From an uncultured Gemmatimonadota bacterium (lineage in GTDB: Bacteria > Gemmatimonadota > Gemmatimonadetes > Longimicrobiales > Gaopeijiaceae): a stretch of 7,899 bases of DNA. The translations under genes and the position numbers were made by a program. Below are positions 5,539-7,899 of this stretch, one piece after another. The stretch lies in contig CALHIO010000294.1 in the NCBI GenBank assembly GCA_938030915.1, positions 1 through 7,899 on the forward strand, in the 5' to 3' direction. The stretch's first letter is position 1. Each line of letters begins with the position of its first letter. Under the pieces are notes generated by a model. It was not told the origin of the DNA. It ran no database searches and saw only the letters and a list, made by a program, of their open reading frames with translations.

Positions 5539-5545
5539 CCTCCTT
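5539..5545 (-). promoter_or_regulatory. Strong Shine-Dalgarno site of the TipAS-like gene
   Basis: AAGGAGG on the minus strand, six bases before ATG 5532, is one of the strongest ribosome sites in the window. It fixes the short stand-alone form and excludes an N-terminal MerR domain in this reading frame. Confidence 0.8.
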
Positions 5546-5645
5546 CATTCGAAGGTGAAGATGGCCTTGGCGAGAGCCTTCACGTCAACCTCGGACGCTC
5601 TCGCACCTCGAAGTCGTCGGAGAGAAAGGGCCCGAAGTGAAGAAT

Positions 5646-5670
5646 GGCGCCCCGGTATCACCGGGGCGCC
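5646..5670 (-). terminator. Terminator-like hairpin after katG
   Basis: GGCGCCCCGG (5646-5655) and CCGGGGCGCC (5661-5670) form a perfect ten-base GC stem around TATCA. On the minus strand it begins 37 bases past the katG stop and is followed by ATTCTTCACTTC, a partly T-rich tail. It most likely ends the katG transcript and separates it from the TipAS-like gene. Confidence 0.75.
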
Positions 5671-5707
5671 ATGGTCTTCAGAGTCCCCCCGAAGGGCGAA
5701 CGGTAGT

Positions 5708-7899
5708 CTAAGCCAGATCGAACCGATCGAGGTTCATGACTTTGTCCCATGCGGCGACGAAGTCGTGTACGAATCGGGCGTGCGCATCGTCCTGGCCGTA
5801 GACCTCCGCGATGGCACGAAGCTGAGAGTTCGACCCGAAGACGAGGTCGACTCGTGTAGCCGTCCACTTCACGTCACCATTCACGCGATCACGCCCTTCG
5901 AAGACATCCTCGGCGTTCGAGGTGGCGGACCACTCGGTGCTCATGTCGAGGAGGTTCGTGAAGAAATCGTTCGAAAGCGTACCCGGCCGGTCGGTGAAGA
6001 CACCATGCTGTGCGCCGTCGACGTTCGCGTTCAGGGCCCGCATGCCACCGACGAGGACCGTCATCTCGGGGGCACTCAGCGTCATGAGCTGTGCCTTGTC
6101 GACGAGCAGTTCTTCGGACGACACCGTGTAGTCGCCGCCAAGGTAGTTGCGGAAGCCGTCTGCGACCGGCTCGAGAACACCGAAGGAGTCGGCGTCTGTC
6201 TGCTCGTCCGATGCGTCGGTCCGACCCGGCGTGAAGGGCACGGTGACATGATGACCCCCTTCCTTCGCGGCATGCTCGACGCCTGCGCACCCCGCAAGAA
6301 CGATGAGGTCGGCGAGAGAGATCCGCTTCCCGTCGGACTGGCCCCCATTGAAGTCCGCCTGAATCGACTCGAGGGCTCCGAGCACCTTCGCAAGCTGCGC
6401 AGGCTGGTTGACTGCCCACTCCTTTTGAGGTGCCAGCCGGACCCGCGCGCCGTTGGCACCGCCGCGCTTGTCCGAGCCCCGGAACGTCGACGCGGACGCC
6501 CATGCGGCCCCGACCAGCTCGGACACCGAAAGGCCGGAGGCGAGAACCGCCGCCTTGAGGGCGGCGACGTCATCGGCGTCGACCAGATCGTGATCGACCG
6601 CTGGCACCGGGTCCTGCCAGATGAGCTCCTCGTCGGGGACGAGCGCGCCCAGGTATCGGGGCCGCGGCCCCATGTCCCGGTGGGTGAGCTTGAACCACGC
6701 ACGCGCAAAGGCGTCAGCGAGTTGATCGGGGTTCTCGTGGAACCGCTTGGAGATCTCTACGTACGCAGGATCCTCTCGCAGCGAGATGTCGGTAGTCGCC
6801 ATCATCGGAGCATGACGCTTCGTCGGATCGTGCGCGTCCGGAACGGCGTCAGCGGCGGCGCCATCCTTCGGCGTCCACTGCCATGCGCCGGCGGGGCTCT
6901 TGGTCAGCTCCCACTCGTAGCCGAAGAGCGTATCGAAGTAGCCGGTATCCCATTCGATGGGGTTCGGGGTCCAGGCGCCTTCGAGCCCGCTCGTAATCGT
7001 GTCGACACCCTTCCCGGTGCCGAAGCTGTTCTTCCAGCCGAGTCCCTGTTGCTCGATGCTGGCACCCTCGGGTTCGACGCCAACGAGGGCAGCGTCACCC
7101 GCGCCGTGGGTTTTTCCGAACGTATGGCCGCCGGCGATCAGCGCGACCGTCTCTTCGTCGTTCATTGCCATGCGGGCGAACGTCTCGCGGATGTCGTGCG
7201 CTGCGGCCAGCGGATCCGGCTCCCCGTTCGGCCCCTCGGGATTCACGTAGATGAGCCCCATCTGGACGGCCGCGAGCGGGTTCTCCAGATCGCGCTCTCC
7301 TGAGTAGCGCTTGTCACCGAGCCACTCGGTTTCCTTGCCCCAGTAGATATCGCTTTCGGGCTCGAAGATGTCCTCGCGGCCACCGGCGAAGCCGAAGGGC
7401 TTCAGGCCCATCGACTCGATGGCGCAGTTGCCGGCGAAGATCATGAGGTCGGCCCACGAAATGCTGTTGCCGTATTTCTGCTTGAGCGGCCACAGCAGGC
7501 GGCGAGCCTTGTCGAGGTTGCCGTTGTCCGGCCAGCTGTTGAGAGGGGCGAAACGCAGCGTGCCCGATCCTGCTCCACCGCGCCCGTCTCCGGTGCGGTA
7601 CGTTCCCGCGCTGTGCCATGCCATCCGGATGAAGAAGGGACCGTAGTGCCCGTAGTCTGCGGGCCACCAGTCCTGCGAGTCCGTCATGAGCGCGAAGAGG
7701 TCCTGCTTCAGCTCCTCGAGATCGAGCTTCGCAAACTCCGCGGCGTAGTCGAACGTCTCACCCATCGGGGTCGACGCCGGCGAGTTCTGGTGCAGGATCG
7801 AGAGGTTCAGCTGGTTCGGCCACCAGTCCTGATTCGACGTTCCCGCGCTCGTCGTGCTCATATGACCGTGGTGCACCGGGCACTTCCCGTTGTCGCTCA
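5708..7899 (-). CDS. katG: Catalase-peroxidase (start just beyond the right edge)
   Basis: KatG breaks down H2O2 by catalase and peroxidase reactions at one heme. The frame runs unbroken to the window edge, reading (x)TG-AGC-GAC-AAC..., that is (M)SDNGKCPVHHGHMS. The GKCPV start matches other KatG proteins, so the initiator codon probably begins at position 7900 and the protein is about 730 residues, the usual length. With that numbering the distal residues are Arg92, Trp95 and His96 (RMAWHSAGTYR), and the proximal heme ligand is His259 (GGHTFGKTHGAG). The Trp95-Tyr218-Met244 trio for the catalase-specific crosslink is complete. Ser304 corresponds to Ser315 of the M. tuberculosis enzyme, the common isoniazid-resistance position, and is wild-type. 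Offsets to that enzyme stay at 11-12 throughout the N-terminal half. The degenerate C-terminal duplicate domain is present to the end (NLDRFDLA). No regulator such as FurA is visible; it could lie upstream, beyond the edge. Confidence 0.97.
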   Translation of the reverse strand, partial: SDNGKCPVHHGHMSTTSAGTSNQDWWPNQLNLSILHQNSPASTPMGETFDYAAEFAKLDLEELKQDLFALMTDSQDWWPADYGHYGPFFIRMAWHSAGTYRTGDGRGGAGSGTLRFAPLNSWPDNGNLDKARRLLWPLKQKYGNSISWADLMIFAGNCAIESMGLKPFGFAGGREDIFEPESDIYWGKETEWLGDKRYSGERDLENPLAAVQMGLIYVNPEGPNGEPDPLAAAHDIRETFARMAMNDEETVALIAGGHTFGKTHGAGDAALVGVEPEGASIEQQGLGWKNSFGTGKGVDTITSGLEGAWTPNPIEWDTGYFDTLFGYEWELTKSPAGAWQWTPKDGAAADAVPDAHDPTKRHAPMMATTDISLREDPAYVEISKRFHENPDQLADAFARAWFKLTHRDMGPRPRYLGALVPDEELIWQDPVPAVDHDLVDADDVAALKAAVLASGLSVSELVGAAWASASTFRGSDKRGGANGARVRLAPQKEWAVNQPAQLAKVLGALESIQADFNGGQSDGKRISLADLIVLAGCAGVEHAAKEGGHHVTVPFTPGRTDASDEQTDADSFGVLEPVADGFRNYLGGDYTVSSEELLVDKAQLMTLSAPEMTVLVGGMRALNANVDGAQHGVFTDRPGTLSNDFFTNLLDMSTEWSATSNAEDVFEGRDRVNGDVKWTATRVDLVFGSNSQLRAIAEVYGQDDAHARFVHDFVAAWDKVMNLDRFDLA

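Noticed and set aside
5546..5659. Possible short minus-strand ORF (GTG start, ending ...VDVKALAKAIFTFE) just before the TipAS-like gene
   Set aside because: It starts within the katG terminator hairpin, has no ribosome site, and the frame simply continues out of katG's non-coding 3' region; probably chance.
5441..7303. 620-codon plus-strand open frame
   Set aside because: It is the antisense shadow of katG, caused by GC-rich codon usage; no protein-like features are visible in it.
1..7899. tRNA or rRNA genes, CRISPR repeats, insertion-sequence ends, phage or toxin-antitoxin genes
   Set aside because: I looked on both strands and saw no cloverleaf-like or repeated-array structure, no transposase or integrase motifs, and no gap longer than about 180 bases.
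4759..7899. A single defence operon of katG, the TipAS-like gene and the membrane-protein gene
   Set aside because: A strong terminator-like hairpin (5646-5670) separates katG from the TipAS-like gene, and two inverted repeats separate the latter from the membrane-protein gene, so separate transcription is more likely.

Overview
This window is an ordinary-looking, densely packed chromosomal segment from a high-GC aerobic bacterium. No insertion sequences, tRNA or rRNA genes, CRISPR repeats, phage genes or long gene-free stretches are visible. The succinate dehydrogenase iron-sulfur subunit is of the type known from actinobacteria and some other high-GC phyla. I lean towards a Gemmatimonadota- or Actinobacteria-like host, but this is inference from gene style only.

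Layout, left to right. Positions 1-1384 (+) are the tail of a succinate dehydrogenase/fumarate reductase operon: the last codons of the flavoprotein gene, the complete iron-sulfur subunit gene, and a small helical-repeat (TPR-like) protein of unknown role. A hairpin containing both stop codons separates this operon from a convergent minus-strand pair. That pair (1395-about 3283) encodes a radical SAM protein of unknown function and an ornithine cyclodeaminase/mu-crystallin family protein. A divergent spacer of about 150 bp leads to a plus-strand pair (3434-4718) encoding an exported DUF1028 protein and a group II truncated hemoglobin; these two are joined by a tiny coupling ORF. A perfect hairpin ends that unit.

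The rest is on the minus strand: a small membrane-anchored coiled-coil protein (4759-about 5019) with an apparently non-canonical start, a stand-alone TipAS drug-binding-domain protein (5140-5532), and catalase-peroxidase KatG (5708 to the right edge). The KatG start codon appears to lie one base beyond the window.

Functionally, the left part is respiratory (electrons from succinate to quinone). The right part looks like stress and small-molecule defence: peroxide removal (KatG), heme-based O2/NO chemistry (truncated hemoglobin) and ligand sequestration (TipAS domain). Nothing shows that these genes are co-regulated. I found no convincing new multi-gene system. The most noteworthy observations are a probable CTG start codon, a TipAS-domain protein lacking one of the two cysteines of TipA, a stop-codon-sharing palindrome, and a three-codon bridge between the DUF1028 and hemoglobin genes.
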